Shown: positions 1-9,082 of the stretch, piece by piece
How positions within the stretch are numbered: position 1 is the stretch's first letter
How the letters are laid out: every line of letters begins with the position of its first letter
Origin: DATBGZ01 sp036557785
GTDB lineage: Bacteria; Actinomycetota; Actinomycetes; Mycobacteriales; Micromonosporaceae
Direction of reading: 5' to 3'
DNA length: 64,000 bases
Assembly: GCA_036557785.1 (NCBI GenBank)
Contig: DATBGZ010000038.1
Coordinates: 140,530 to 204,529, forward strand
Made by a program: the position numbers and the translations under genes
Notes under the pieces: generated by a model
Seen by the model: the letters and a program-made list of their open reading frames with translations, nothing else
The model's database searches: none
What the model was told of the DNA's origin: nothing

Positions 1-100
1 CTGGCAACGCGAAGCCGAGCACGCGGGAGAGCAGCTCGGCTGCGAAGGCCGGGTGCTCCCGGAAGAAACGGCCGACGATGTCGTGTTCGCTGGTGGGCAT
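1..100 (-). CDS. N-terminal fragment of an unidentified protein (cut by window edge)
   Basis: An ATG at 100 on the minus strand opens a frame that stays open to the window edge, giving 33 codons. The peptide begins MPTSEHDIVGRFF and continues into an AAELL...LG...LP pattern. From memory this resembles the start of a family of actinobacterial proteins of unknown function, some of them related to Rpn/PD-(D/E)XK nucleases. Too little is present to assign a function. It points the same way as the defence genes to its right. Confidence 0.45.
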   Translation of the reverse strand, partial: MPTSEHDIVGRFFREHPAFAAELLSRVLGFALP

Positions 101-391
101 GGCGCAGACCGTACGGAGGTCAACGCGGTGATGCAGCTAAGCGCGCCGATCATTTGGGCCGATCAATTTGCGCCCTGCTCTCTGTCGGTGATCAGGGCGC
201 GGGATCGAGTTCGGCTGGCGGCCAACCGCGCCATCGCGCCACAGTGGAGTGTCCGACCTGCCATCAACCGGCTATCCGCCCAAGCCGCCCGAGCCGATGG
301 GCACGTCGAGGCGGTACCGCCCGACCAACCCCGACTCGTCGCTCATGACAGTGCATGGGGCTGGCGGGAGCGAGCACGAGGGCCTCTCTGG
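101..391. other. Intergenic region, no gene seen
   Basis: About 290 bases between the edge fragment and the stop of the AAA ATPase gene. No convincing reading frame. GCGCCCTG at 170-177 and its complement CAGGGCGC at 193-200 could form an 8-bp hairpin with a 15-base loop, a possible terminator for the minus-strand operon. The rest should carry the promoter of the edge gene, but I see no clear elements. Confidence 0.4.
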
Positions 392-1972
392 TCAGGCGCG
401 GAGCAGAGTCACCGTGCGTCCGCTGGGGGTTTGGGCAACGTCGAAGTGAACTCGCTCGTCGATCGGCTTTGCCTTCGGTCGGCGGTCGAAGATGACGAGC
501 GTGCCTTGGTCGAGGTCGAAGCGATCCAGGTATGTGTCGAGTTGCCGGAGCGCGGCGCGAAGCGGATCGGATTCGCCGGGGCGCCACGCCTTGAGCTCCA
601 CGGCCTCCCGCTGCAGCGCGGGCCGACCGTCCTTGTCCTGGTACGGCCACCGAATGAGCAGGTCGATCCGGCCCATCCCGACGCCGTATTCCCGGTCGAT
701 GAAGCCTCCGCCGTTGATCAGCCGATGGAAGTACGCCATGATGACCAGGTGAGGCGCGGCCTCGTGGTAGGCGTCCCTTGCCGCGAGGATCTCCCCGTTC
801 TCCCGCCAGAATGCGGCGAACTCGTGGAGGAGCCGATCGAAGTCCAGTCGGCCGTCGAGCATCACGAACGACCTCGGCTGAGCGGTGATCACCTCCTCTG
901 TCCGTGCGCCGAGGACGCGGACGATCACCTCCCGATAGATGGGGTTGGCGACGCCCAGCGGTCTGCCTTGAGCGATAAGGCCGAGATCCCGAACATAGGC
1001 AACGTCGTCGTCGAACGTCTCGTCGGCCAAGGGCAGGGTGCCGGCGATCAGCGGCTCGATGATGCGTTGCACTCGCGGCTCGCCGAGCTTGTCGACCAAC
1101 GAGTCCAGGTGTGTGGCGCGCGCGATGATGAGCCGCTCCTTGGCGGTGTCGATGTGCTCGGCCGTGATCGGCTCGGTGAGCGAAACCTTCATCTGGTCGA
1201 CAACCTCGGCAGCCAGGGCGTTGACGAGCCACGGCTGGCCGGCCGTGTAATCCCATGCGCGCGCCACCGCCTCGTCCGTGAATGCCTGCCCAGTCTCCTC
1301 GGTGTGCTGGGCATAAAGAGCTCGTGTGTCTTCGTCGGTGAAGTCGCCCAGCCGCAGGGATGCCGCTTTGATGTTGTACGGGCTCGCAGTGGAGAGCTGG
1401 GATGGGTCTCCGCCAGATGCGATCTTGTAGTCGCGCACGTCCCGCAGACCGCACAGCACGACGGAGGACGGGAAGGCCTTGGGCCGCCGCACGTAGCCCG
1501 AACGCAACTGGCGCAGCACGCTGAGAAGGCTTTGGCCCGCGAGGGAGTCGATCTCGTCGAAGAAGAGCACCAACGGCCGCGGACAGGCCTGGGCCCACGC
1601 CGAGAGCGCCTGTCCAAGCTGCCCCCCCGGCACCGATGCCGGCCACGGTTGCGGCGGACGCAGCTCGACCGGAAGGCTGATCTCCGCTTCCAAACGGATT
1701 GCCTGCAAGAGCAGGTCCTGTGCCGCGGAGAAGTCCTCCCCGGCTGGCGCGCCACCCTCGCAGGAGAAGTACAGCGCGGCGTGGCGGCTGTCGGCGGTCA
1801 GGTCGGTGGCGAGTGTGTGCAGCGTCGTGCTCTTTCCGGTCTGTCGCGGCGCGTGTACCACGAAGTACAGGCCTTCCTCCACGAGCCTGCGCGCCTCGGG
1901 TAGCCGCGGCTCGGGGGGCAGCATGTAGTGCAGCTCCGGCACACACGGCCCAGCGGTGTTGAAGTACTTCAT
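392..1972 (-). CDS. AAA ATPase with C-terminal PD-(D/E)XK-like domain
   Basis: 526 residues from an ATG. The N-terminal half is a P-loop ATPase: Walker A APRQTGKST near residues 42-50 and a Walker B-type LVLFFDEIDSL near 133-143. A middle helical part resembles the winged-helix region of Cdc6/ORC-like ATPases. Near the C-terminus GRIDLLI followed by VELKAW gives the D...ExK pattern of PD-(D/E)XK nucleases; this is inferred from the motif. The family is widespread in bacteria and usually called ATP-binding protein. It sits last in a minus-strand block with a type I restriction system, 175 bp after the HsdR-N-like gene, so an accessory defence role is plausible but unproven. Confidence 0.8.
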   Translation of the reverse strand: MKYFNTAGPCVPELHYMLPPEPRLPEARRLVEEGLYFVVHAPRQTGKSTTLHTLATDLTADSRHAALYFSCEGGAPAGEDFSAAQDLLLQAIRLEAEISLPVELRPPQPWPASVPGGQLGQALSAWAQACPRPLVLFFDEIDSLAGQSLLSVLRQLRSGYVRRPKAFPSSVVLCGLRDVRDYKIASGGDPSQLSTASPYNIKAASLRLGDFTDEDTRALYAQHTEETGQAFTDEAVARAWDYTAGQPWLVNALAAEVVDQMKVSLTEPITAEHIDTAKERLIIARATHLDSLVDKLGEPRVQRIIEPLIAGTLPLADETFDDDVAYVRDLGLIAQGRPLGVANPIYREVIVRVLGARTEEVITAQPRSFVMLDGRLDFDRLLHEFAAFWRENGEILAARDAYHEAAPHLVIMAYFHRLINGGGFIDREYGVGMGRIDLLIRWPYQDKDGRPALQREAVELKAWRPGESDPLRAALRQLDTYLDRFDLDQGTLVIFDRRPKAKPIDERVHFDVAQTPSGRTVTLLRA

Positions 1973-2147
1973 GGTCGAGCCACGAACGTCACAGGCGGAC
2001 CCTACCTGCGGGCACTCGGACCATCGGGGCGACCCGATAAGCCCATCAATGTGGTCAACTGTTCGCTCACGGTGCAGCGCCCGAGGCTATGCCGGAGCGG
2101 GTCCCCAGTCGCCGCACGGCTCGTATCCGCGGCCCTGTGGTCTGGGC

Positions 2148-2858
2148 TCAGATACCCTTAACGACCTCGCCCCGCAGCACCGTCTCCCGAACCAGCCCTG
2201 TCAACTCGTCCACTGGGACGTTGTGCTGGGACCGCCTGCGTACCTCAAGGCGGACCTCCTCCATCACCTTGTCCGAGAGGATGACGGACGCAAGGGCGCC
2301 CGGACTGATGGCGGCTCGCTGACGCGCCAGCTCACTGATGATCCCCCTCTTGAACGCTTCCTTGCTCAGGTAGAAGAGCGCATCAACCTTGTCGTTCAAG
2401 GAACTCTGGCTATCGAGGAGATCGACGGTCAGAAAGAGATCGACGATCACAGGCTGCGCGGCCGTGATGTGGTATGCCTGCCAAGTTTGTCCATTGGTCA
2501 GCAGCGCCCATTCGGCACCGTGGTTCAGGGCGTAGGCCTGGACCTGTCGAAGGTCCCGCTCGGCGAGCTTGTGCCCGACTCTCTTGACCTCGACGAACGC
2601 GACGATCTTGCCTTCGATCTGCAACGCATAGTCTGCATACTCGCCCCTGACCTGGTACTCCTGAGTGATCTCCTCGTATGGGCTAAAGCCCAGCGCCTGC
2701 AAGAGATCCATCACCAACACCCGAGTGTCAGCCTCCCCAGCATTTTTCGTGATGAAAGTTGCCAGATAGGTCGCAACGCGCGGCACTGCTGCCTTGATTT
2801 GTTCACGGCAGTCGCTCTCCCACTTGGGCATAGCACGTGTTGCAGAACTATCGACCAT
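2148..2858 (-). CDS. HsdR N-terminal domain-like protein (type I restriction nuclease fold, no helicase)
   Basis: 236 residues. The ATG at 2858 is preferred over a GTG at 2867 because GAGGTG lies a suitable distance upstream. The centre carries the type I restriction R-subunit N-terminal nuclease pattern: YADYALQIEG followed by IVAFVEVKRVG, giving D...ExK, then a conserved WALLTNGQTWQAYHI. No helicase motifs follow, so this is a free-standing nuclease-like domain. Such stand-alone proteins are common and their role is mostly unknown. It is 127 bp downstream of hsdR on the same strand and may be co-transcribed. Its C-terminal ~80 residues are helical and unassigned. Confidence 0.75.
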   Translation of the reverse strand: MVDSSATRAMPKWESDCREQIKAAVPRVATYLATFITKNAGEADTRVLVMDLLQALGFSPYEEITQEYQVRGEYADYALQIEGKIVAFVEVKRVGHKLAERDLRQVQAYALNHGAEWALLTNGQTWQAYHITAAQPVIVDLFLTVDLLDSQSSLNDKVDALFYLSKEAFKRGIISELARQRAAISPGALASVILSDKVMEEVRLEVRRRSQHNVPVDELTGLVRETVLRGEVVKGI

Positions 2859-2985
2859 AACGGGCACCTCGCAATCTCGGGGTCATCTACGGTAGTTGAT
2901 TGCACGCGTTTGCGATACCCGGTCTCGGTTCATATTTGTGTGGCACTTTCGCCACGTCGAAGATGTTGACGCCGTGGCGGCGTTG

Positions 2986-5900
2986 CTACGAACCCGACTT
3001 CGAGGAGGATTGGCCGGTTGTCCACTCGTCGGCGAAGGTCTCCATCTGGCGGATGACGAGCTCGACGGCGGTCGGCTCGGCGTCGGGCGGGTAGCCGTAC
3101 TTGGCGAGCAGCCGCTTGATGGTCGTCCGCATGCGGGCCCGTACGTCGTCGCGGGACACCCAGTCGACGGTGACGTTGCTGCGCATCGTGCGGACCAGGT
3201 CCCGGGCGATGTCGGCGAGCACGCCGATGCCCATCACGTCGACCGCCGAGTCGTTGGTGGCGACCGCGTCATAGAAGGCCAGCTCGTCGTCGTTCAGCGG
3301 CGGGCTGAACTGCGTGCCACGGCGGGAGTCGGCGGAGACCTCCTTGGCGAGTTCGGCGAGCTCGGCGATGATCTCGGCCGACGTGAGGTGCTGGTTGGTG
3401 TACCGGCGCATCAGCTCTTCGAGCCGGGCAGCGTAGCTCTGCTGGCGCACGATGTTGTGACGGGTGGTGCGGCGCATCGTCTGTTCGATGAGACGCCGCA
3501 GGCTCTCCACGGTCAACCGGGGCGTCTTCGAGGCGCGCAGCCGGGCGAGGTACGCCTCGTCGATGTGGGACAGGTCGGGGTGGGACAACCCGATCTCCGC
3601 GAAGATGTCCTTGACCCCGTCGGCCTCGATGATGCTGGCTGTGTACTCACGTAGGTAGATCTCGATGTCGGCCGGCTGTGGCAAGCCTCGGGCGCGACGG
3701 TCCTCGGCATCGAACTTGGCCAAGTAGACCTTTACGGCGGTGAAGAACGCGATGTCGTCGCGGATCGGGTTGAGCTCGCCGCTCGTCGAGCAGACTGAGT
3801 AGAGCCGCTCCAGCTTTGAGGCGGCGTCACGGAACCGGGGCACCAGCCTCTTCGTCGGATCCGCCACTTCGTTGCCAGGGGAGGCCGGGTCCTTCAGGTA
3901 GTTGACGGCCTTCACCGCCGTCTCGAGGAAGGCCTTGCGACTGCGGGACGCAAGCCCCGCCTTCCAGTCGTAGCCGCGGAACATGGCGCGCACGACGTCG
4001 TGCATGTCGCGCGCCGCCGCCGCGGCCTCGCTGATGTCGCGGTCGACGGGCCGGTTGGCCTGGTCGTCGGTGGTGTACTCCGCGAGGGCCTGATGGAGAC
4101 TGTCGATGATCGGGGCGTAGCCGACGAGCAGGCCGGAGGGCTTGTCCCGGTAGGTGCGGTTGACCCGCGCCAGCGCCTGCATGAGCGCCGCCCCGCGCAT
4201 CGGCTTATCCATGTACATCGTGTGTAGGGCGGGGGAGTCGAAGCCGGTGAGCAGCATCGACTGCACGATGATGATCTCCAGCGGGTCGTCGGGGTCCTTC
4301 GCGCGGCGCATGATCACCTTGTTCACCGACGGCCGGCGGACGTGCGTGCTTACCTCCGCATCGGTCTCGCTCGGCTCGCCGGTGTAGATCACCTTGATCC
4401 GGCCGTTGTCGTTGGTGTCGTCGTGCCACTCCGGACGGAGCGCGACGATCTCCTTGTAAAGCCGGGCGCAGATGTTCCGCGTCGCGCAGACGACCATCGC
4501 CTTGCCGGGCCCACCGATGAGCGGCCGCATCTGGGCCGAGCGCTGCTCCCAGTGCTCCACCAGGTCCTTCGCGATCGTGCGCAACCGGTCCGGTGCGCCG
4601 TAGAGCTGGTTCATCGCCAGGTTGAGCTGGCGGACGCGCTCCTGCTCGGCCTCGTCCAGCCCGGCGACGAGCTGGTCGGCCCGCTCGTCGATCTCGTCGG
4701 GGTCGACGTCCAGCGCGATGTGCAGCGGAGCGAGGCGGGACTCGTGGAAGACCCGCACCGTGGCGCCGTCGTCGACGGCCCGCGTTAGGTCGTAGACGTC
4801 GATGTACCCGCCGAAAATGTCGCGCGTGTTGCGGTCCACGAAGGACAGAGGCGTGCCGGTGAACGCGATGAGCGTGGCGTTGGGCAGCGCGTCGCGCAGG
4901 TGGCGGGCGTAACCGTCGAGGGTGTCGTAGTGGCTGCGGTGTGCCTCATCGACGATCAGGACGATGTTGCGCCGTTCGGAGAGCGGGGGGTGGTTGCGGC
5001 CCATCTCACGCTCTTCTTTGGTACGGCCGAACTTCTGCAGGGTCGAGAAGATGATCCCGCCGACCGTACGGTTGGTCAGCTCGGCACGCATCTCCTCCCG
5101 GGTCGTGACCTGTCGCGGCTGCTCGGGCAGAAGCTGACTTTCCTGGAACGACTGGAAGAGCTGGTCGTCGAGGTCCGTACGGTCGGTGAGCACGACGATG
5201 GTGGGGTTGCCGAGCGCCGGGTGCGTCGCGACCTGGTTCGCGAAGAGCTCCATTTCCAGTGACTTGCCGGACCCTTGGGTGTGCCAGACCACGCCGGCGC
5301 GCCCGTCGCTGCGCACCGCCTCGACGGTCTTGCCCACCGCGCGGCTCACCGCGAAGTACTGGTGCGCCTTGGCCACGCGCTTCACCAGTCCCCGCTGGGT
5401 CTGTGCGAAGGTGACGTGCCCACGCAGGATCTCCAGGAAGCGCCGCTGGTCGAAGAGGCCGTTCAGCAGCACGGTCAGCGCGAGGCCGTCCGCATCCTTC
5501 GGCCGCGTGGGTACGCGTTTGCCCTCATGGTCGACGTTCCATACCGCGTAGTGCTCGTACGGCGTGAACGCCGTTCCGTAGCGGGCGGTGATGCCGTCGC
5601 TGATGACCGTGATGACGTTGCCCCGGAAGGCGAGCGGCAGTTCCTTGACGTAGGTGGATAGTTGCGCCTGGGCGCCGTCAAGCGTGGCCGACTCGTCGCC
5701 GCCCTTCTTGAGCTCCATGATCGCGACCGGTAGCCCGTTGAGGTAGGCGACGACGTCGAACCGGCGGTGCGCCTCCCCGTCGAGCACCCGCACCTGATTG
5801 GCGACGACGAAGTCGTTGTTGGCCAGGTCCCGAAAGTCGATGACCCACACGGTTGGATTGTGCCGGGCACCGTGCTCGTCGGTGTACGAGACAGCGCGGA

Positions 5901-6216
5901 CGCCTTGGGTCATCAGGTCGTGGACGCGCTTGTTCTCGGTGATCGCGTCGCGTGACTTCGCCGACGTCACCTCCGAGACGGCATCGTCCACTGCGGAGGG
6001 TGGAAGCTGCGGGTTGATCCGGGCGATCGCGGCACGCAGCCGGGCGACGAGGATCGGCTCGCTCCACGATGGACGCTCACCAGAGCCCGGCCCAAGAGCA
6101 CGGCCCTCCTTCGGCATCCAGGCGAGCTCGGCGAGAGTCTCCGTCGCCAGCTCCTCCCACTCCGACTCCGTCAGGTCGTTCAGCGGCGGGAGAGGGTCGT
6201 TGTCGTCGATGGTCAC
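2986..6216 (-). CDS. hsdR: Type I restriction enzyme R (helicase-nuclease) subunit
   Basis: 1076 residues, normal length for HsdR. It translocates DNA with ATP and cuts it when bound to the HsdM-HsdS complex on unmethylated sites. Visible motifs: nuclease D154...E168-L-K170; Walker A GSGKS near 315-319; motif II DEAH near 423-426; motif III-like FTGTP; motif VI QALARVNRTYR. The C-terminal helical part should contact the methylase. The start ATG overlaps the hsdS stop by four bases (ATGA), so the two are translationally coupled. No disruption seen; the enzyme looks intact. Confidence 0.95.
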   Translation of the reverse strand: MTIDDNDPLPPLNDLTESEWEELATETLAELAWMPKEGRALGPGSGERPSWSEPILVARLRAAIARINPQLPPSAVDDAVSEVTSAKSRDAITENKRVHDLMTQGVRAVSYTDEHGARHNPTVWVIDFRDLANNDFVVANQVRVLDGEAHRRFDVVAYLNGLPVAIMELKKGGDESATLDGAQAQLSTYVKELPLAFRGNVITVISDGITARYGTAFTPYEHYAVWNVDHEGKRVPTRPKDADGLALTVLLNGLFDQRRFLEILRGHVTFAQTQRGLVKRVAKAHQYFAVSRAVGKTVEAVRSDGRAGVVWHTQGSGKSLEMELFANQVATHPALGNPTIVVLTDRTDLDDQLFQSFQESQLLPEQPRQVTTREEMRAELTNRTVGGIIFSTLQKFGRTKEEREMGRNHPPLSERRNIVLIVDEAHRSHYDTLDGYARHLRDALPNATLIAFTGTPLSFVDRNTRDIFGGYIDVYDLTRAVDDGATVRVFHESRLAPLHIALDVDPDEIDERADQLVAGLDEAEQERVRQLNLAMNQLYGAPDRLRTIAKDLVEHWEQRSAQMRPLIGGPGKAMVVCATRNICARLYKEIVALRPEWHDDTNDNGRIKVIYTGEPSETDAEVSTHVRRPSVNKVIMRRAKDPDDPLEIIIVQSMLLTGFDSPALHTMYMDKPMRGAALMQALARVNRTYRDKPSGLLVGYAPIIDSLHQALAEYTTDDQANRPVDRDISEAAAAARDMHDVVRAMFRGYDWKAGLASRSRKAFLETAVKAVNYLKDPASPGNEVADPTKRLVPRFRDAASKLERLYSVCSTSGELNPIRDDIAFFTAVKVYLAKFDAEDRRARGLPQPADIEIYLREYTASIIEADGVKDIFAEIGLSHPDLSHIDEAYLARLRASKTPRLTVESLRRLIEQTMRRTTRHNIVRQQSYAARLEELMRRYTNQHLTSAEIIAELAELAKEVSADSRRGTQFSPPLNDDELAFYDAVATNDSAVDVMGIGVLADIARDLVRTMRSNVTVDWVSRDDVRARMRTTIKRLLAKYGYPPDAEPTAVELVIRQMETFADEWTTGQSSSKSGS

Positions 6217-7457
6217 AGCGCCTCCTCCACGGCCTTCTCCGCCTCCCGCACCCGAATCTCCCCCGACATCAACCGCGGCAACAGCGTGTCGCGAATGGCG
6301 GCAAGGGACCGCGACTCGCCATGAGCTTGGATGAACAGCGCGAGCAGCGAGTCAAGCGCGCCGAGGAGCCCGACGTCGTCGGGCCCGGGGATGTCGATCG
6401 TCAGTGAGCCAATGTCGGAAAGGTTGATGTAATCGGCCATGTCCGTCTGGCTCTTGAGCAGCGCGGCTTGGGAGATGAACCGATCACTTTGGAACCAAAA
6501 CCACAGGTACGCCGGCGTGACAGGGCTTCCTCGCGATACGCGGAAGTAGCAGACCTGGGGACTGTAGACCGATTCCGGCATCTCTTCGGGAATGATGGCC
6601 ACCCTGCCAACGGTGCCCTTGGTTGAGACGATGACGTCGTTTGGCCGTGACGTCTTCTGACCGATAGCTGCTCGGTATTGACTACTAACGAAGTCGATGG
6701 CAGCCGCGTCAACAGTTCCATCTCCTATATCCGCGACACGGAGGATACCTAAGCCTGGCTGACCCAGCTCTGATCGCTTAGTGCGATAGCCATCGCCGAA
6801 TGCCAGCATGCTTTGCCGCTGCAAGTCGTCCACGCGTTGGGCGCTCGTCGCACCACCTATCACATCGATCAAGAGCGCTCTGCCAAGTTGGCGGCCACGT
6901 TGGGCGAGCTTGTTGTTGGCGGCGATCTTGTCGTCGACGGCGGTCAGTACTGAAGTGATCGCATTCTGGATATCGATGGGTGGAACGGCTATGGCAATTT
7001 CGCCCAAGATTCCGAGGTTGATATGGGGCACGCCGGTGGCGATCGCGCGACTGTTGATCAAATCCACTATCCTCGGTAGGCAGAAGCTATAGTACACGAA
7101 TTCGGGAGTCGTCTTTGCGGTGTCGACCCGCAGGCGCATCTGGCTCTGTGACACCACGTACATCTCGTGGTCGGTACTTGGAACGATAGCGACCTGGCCG
7201 AGTGTTCCACGCTGGGTAAAGATCACGTCACCAGGCCTGGCGAGGTTCCGAGAGAGGGCTCGCTCAACCTTTTCTGGCGGGACGAACACGAACTCGTTGC
7301 CAATGTATCGGCTTCTCGTCGAAAGGTTTACGCCACGGATAACTGGCACGCCAGTCGGGCTGTAGTCGGTGCCAACTAGCGATGAGCCAAATGGCCCGCC
7401 CACTAGGCCCCCGGGCGCGGCAAGCTCGCTAACACGTGCGGTACGCCACTCAGACAT
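6213..7457 (-). CDS. hsdS: Type I restriction specificity subunit
   Basis: 414 residues from the ATG at 7457 (MSEWRT), which overlaps the hsdM stop by eight bases. A longer open frame exists upstream but only as antisense-like low-complexity coding over hsdM. Two target-recognition half-repeats are visible: each has a GDVIFTQRGTLG or NDVIVSTKGTVG block, then IAIAVPPIDIQ or LTIDIPGPDD, then a helical spacer. The second ends with the usual LPRLMSGEIRV. HsdS sets the bipartite DNA target for both methylation and cutting. Base composition is slightly lower in GC than its neighbours, common for the fast-evolving recognition domains. Confidence 0.93.
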   Translation of the reverse strand: MSEWRTARVSELAAPGGLVGGPFGSSLVGTDYSPTGVPVIRGVNLSTRSRYIGNEFVFVPPEKVERALSRNLARPGDVIFTQRGTLGQVAIVPSTDHEMYVVSQSQMRLRVDTAKTTPEFVYYSFCLPRIVDLINSRAIATGVPHINLGILGEIAIAVPPIDIQNAITSVLTAVDDKIAANNKLAQRGRQLGRALLIDVIGGATSAQRVDDLQRQSMLAFGDGYRTKRSELGQPGLGILRVADIGDGTVDAAAIDFVSSQYRAAIGQKTSRPNDVIVSTKGTVGRVAIIPEEMPESVYSPQVCYFRVSRGSPVTPAYLWFWFQSDRFISQAALLKSQTDMADYINLSDIGSLTIDIPGPDDVGLLGALDSLLALFIQAHGESRSLAAIRDTLLPRLMSGEIRVREAEKAVEEAL

Positions 7458-9054
7458 CGAGGCGCTCCAACTGATCGCGGACGAGCTTCTCAAGGCGCGC
7501 CGATTCGTCGAAGTGGGCCAGGAGCTCCCCCTTGAGCCGTTCGATCTTCTCGGCGAGCGGCTCTTCGTCATCGTCGTCCACTTCGGAGGCTCCGACGTAG
7601 CGGCTCGGCGTGAGCACATGTCCGTGCGAGCGGATCTCCTCCAGCGACGCGGAGTAGCAGAGTCCGGGGACGTCCTCGTACTTCTCACCCGCGTCGGACA
7701 CCGTGCCGCGCCAGGCATGGTAGGCGCCGGCGATTCTCGCGATGTCCTCGTCGGTGAAGATCCGCTCGGTCCGGTCCACGAGCGTGCCCATGCTGCGGGC
7801 GTCGATGAACAGGGTCTGGCCCCTGCGGTCCTTGAGATCCTTCCGCCCCTGCGGGCCCTTGTCCCGGGCGAAGAACCACAGGCACGCCGGGATGGCGGTC
7901 GTCCGGAACAACTGTGGCGGCAGGGAGATCATGCACGCCACGAGATCCGCCTCGACCATCTTCGCGCGGATCTCGCCCTCGCCGGACTGCTTGGAGGACA
8001 TCGACCCGTTGGCGAGCACGACGCCGGCCGTGCCGCGCTCGGCGAGCTTGGAGACGATGTGCTGCAGCCAGGCGAAGTTGGCGTTGCCCGCCGGTGGAAC
8101 TCCGTACTTCCAGCGGGGGTCGATGGTCTTCCGCGCCCAGTCGGACATGTTGAAGGGCGGGTTCGCGAGGATGAAGTCGGCCCGCAGGTCCGGGTGCTGG
8201 TCGGCGAAGAACGTGTCCTCCCACTTCGACGAGAGGTCACCCATGATGCGGTGGATGGCGAGGTTCATCTTCGCCATGCGCCAGGTCCGCTCGTTCGACT
8301 CCTGGCCATAGACCGCGATGTCCTGGATCTTTCCGCCGTGCGCCTCGACGAAGCGCTCGGCCTGCACGAACATGCCGCCCGAGCCGCAGCACGGGTCGTA
8401 GACGCGCCCCTGGAACGGCTCCAGGATCTCGACCAGCAGCCGCACCACGCTGCGGGGCGTGTAGAACTCGCCACCTCGCTTGCCCTCGGCCCGGGCGAAC
8501 TTCTCCAGGAAGTACTCGTAGACCTCCCCGAGAACATCGCGGGCCGGGCGGTCGGCGTAGCCGGTGAACCGGGCGTCGCTGACCAGGTCCACGAGCTCGG
8601 CGAGCCGGCGTTGGTCCACGTTGGACTGGTTGAAGATCTTCGGCAGGACGCCCTTGAGTGCCGTGTTACCGTCCATGAGCGCCTGCATGGCGTTGTCGAG
8701 CAGCGAGCCGATGCCCTCCGCCTTCGCGCCAGCGGAGATGTGCCCCCACCGGGAGGCCGGCGGTACCCAGAAGACGCCACGGGCGACGTACTCGTCGGGG
8801 TCGTCCACGAACTGCGCGACCCTCGACTGCGGCATCTCCTGCTCGTGCAGCTCGGCCTCGATCTCTGTGCGCCGTTCCTCGAACGCGTCCGAGACGTACT
8901 TGAGGAACACCAGGCCGAGCACGAACTCCTTGTACTGCGCCGCATCCATCGAGCCGCGTAGCTTGTCGGCGGCCTTCCAGAGCGTGTCGCGCAGGTCGGC
9001 GAGCGTCGGCATTCCGGGCAGTGCGGGCTGTGCCTTCGTCGTTCTCGGTGGCAT
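7450..9054 (-). CDS. hsdM: Type I restriction N6-adenine methyltransferase subunit
   Basis: 534 residues. It methylates adenine in the HsdS target using S-adenosylmethionine. The N-terminal helical domain (about 20-170) is followed by GGEFYTP, the SAM-binding motif DPCCGSGG at about 220-227 and the catalytic NPPF at about 298-301. All key residues are present, so this copy should be active. It is the second gene of the operon, 28 bp after the methylase-like gene, and overlaps hsdS by eight bases. Confidence 0.95.
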   Translation of the reverse strand: MPPRTTKAQPALPGMPTLADLRDTLWKAADKLRGSMDAAQYKEFVLGLVFLKYVSDAFEERRTEIEAELHEQEMPQSRVAQFVDDPDEYVARGVFWVPPASRWGHISAGAKAEGIGSLLDNAMQALMDGNTALKGVLPKIFNQSNVDQRRLAELVDLVSDARFTGYADRPARDVLGEVYEYFLEKFARAEGKRGGEFYTPRSVVRLLVEILEPFQGRVYDPCCGSGGMFVQAERFVEAHGGKIQDIAVYGQESNERTWRMAKMNLAIHRIMGDLSSKWEDTFFADQHPDLRADFILANPPFNMSDWARKTIDPRWKYGVPPAGNANFAWLQHIVSKLAERGTAGVVLANGSMSSKQSGEGEIRAKMVEADLVACMISLPPQLFRTTAIPACLWFFARDKGPQGRKDLKDRRGQTLFIDARSMGTLVDRTERIFTDEDIARIAGAYHAWRGTVSDAGEKYEDVPGLCYSASLEEIRSHGHVLTPSRYVGASEVDDDDEEPLAEKIERLKGELLAHFDESARLEKLVRDQLERLDV

Positions 9055-9082
9055 GGTGTTCCGTCTCTCTTCGTTGGCTGCG

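Noticed and set aside
53..1903. 616-codon open frame on the plus strand opposite the AAA ATPase gene
   Set aside because: Composition is typical of an antisense shadow in high-GC DNA, no family pattern, and it covers a gene with clear motifs.
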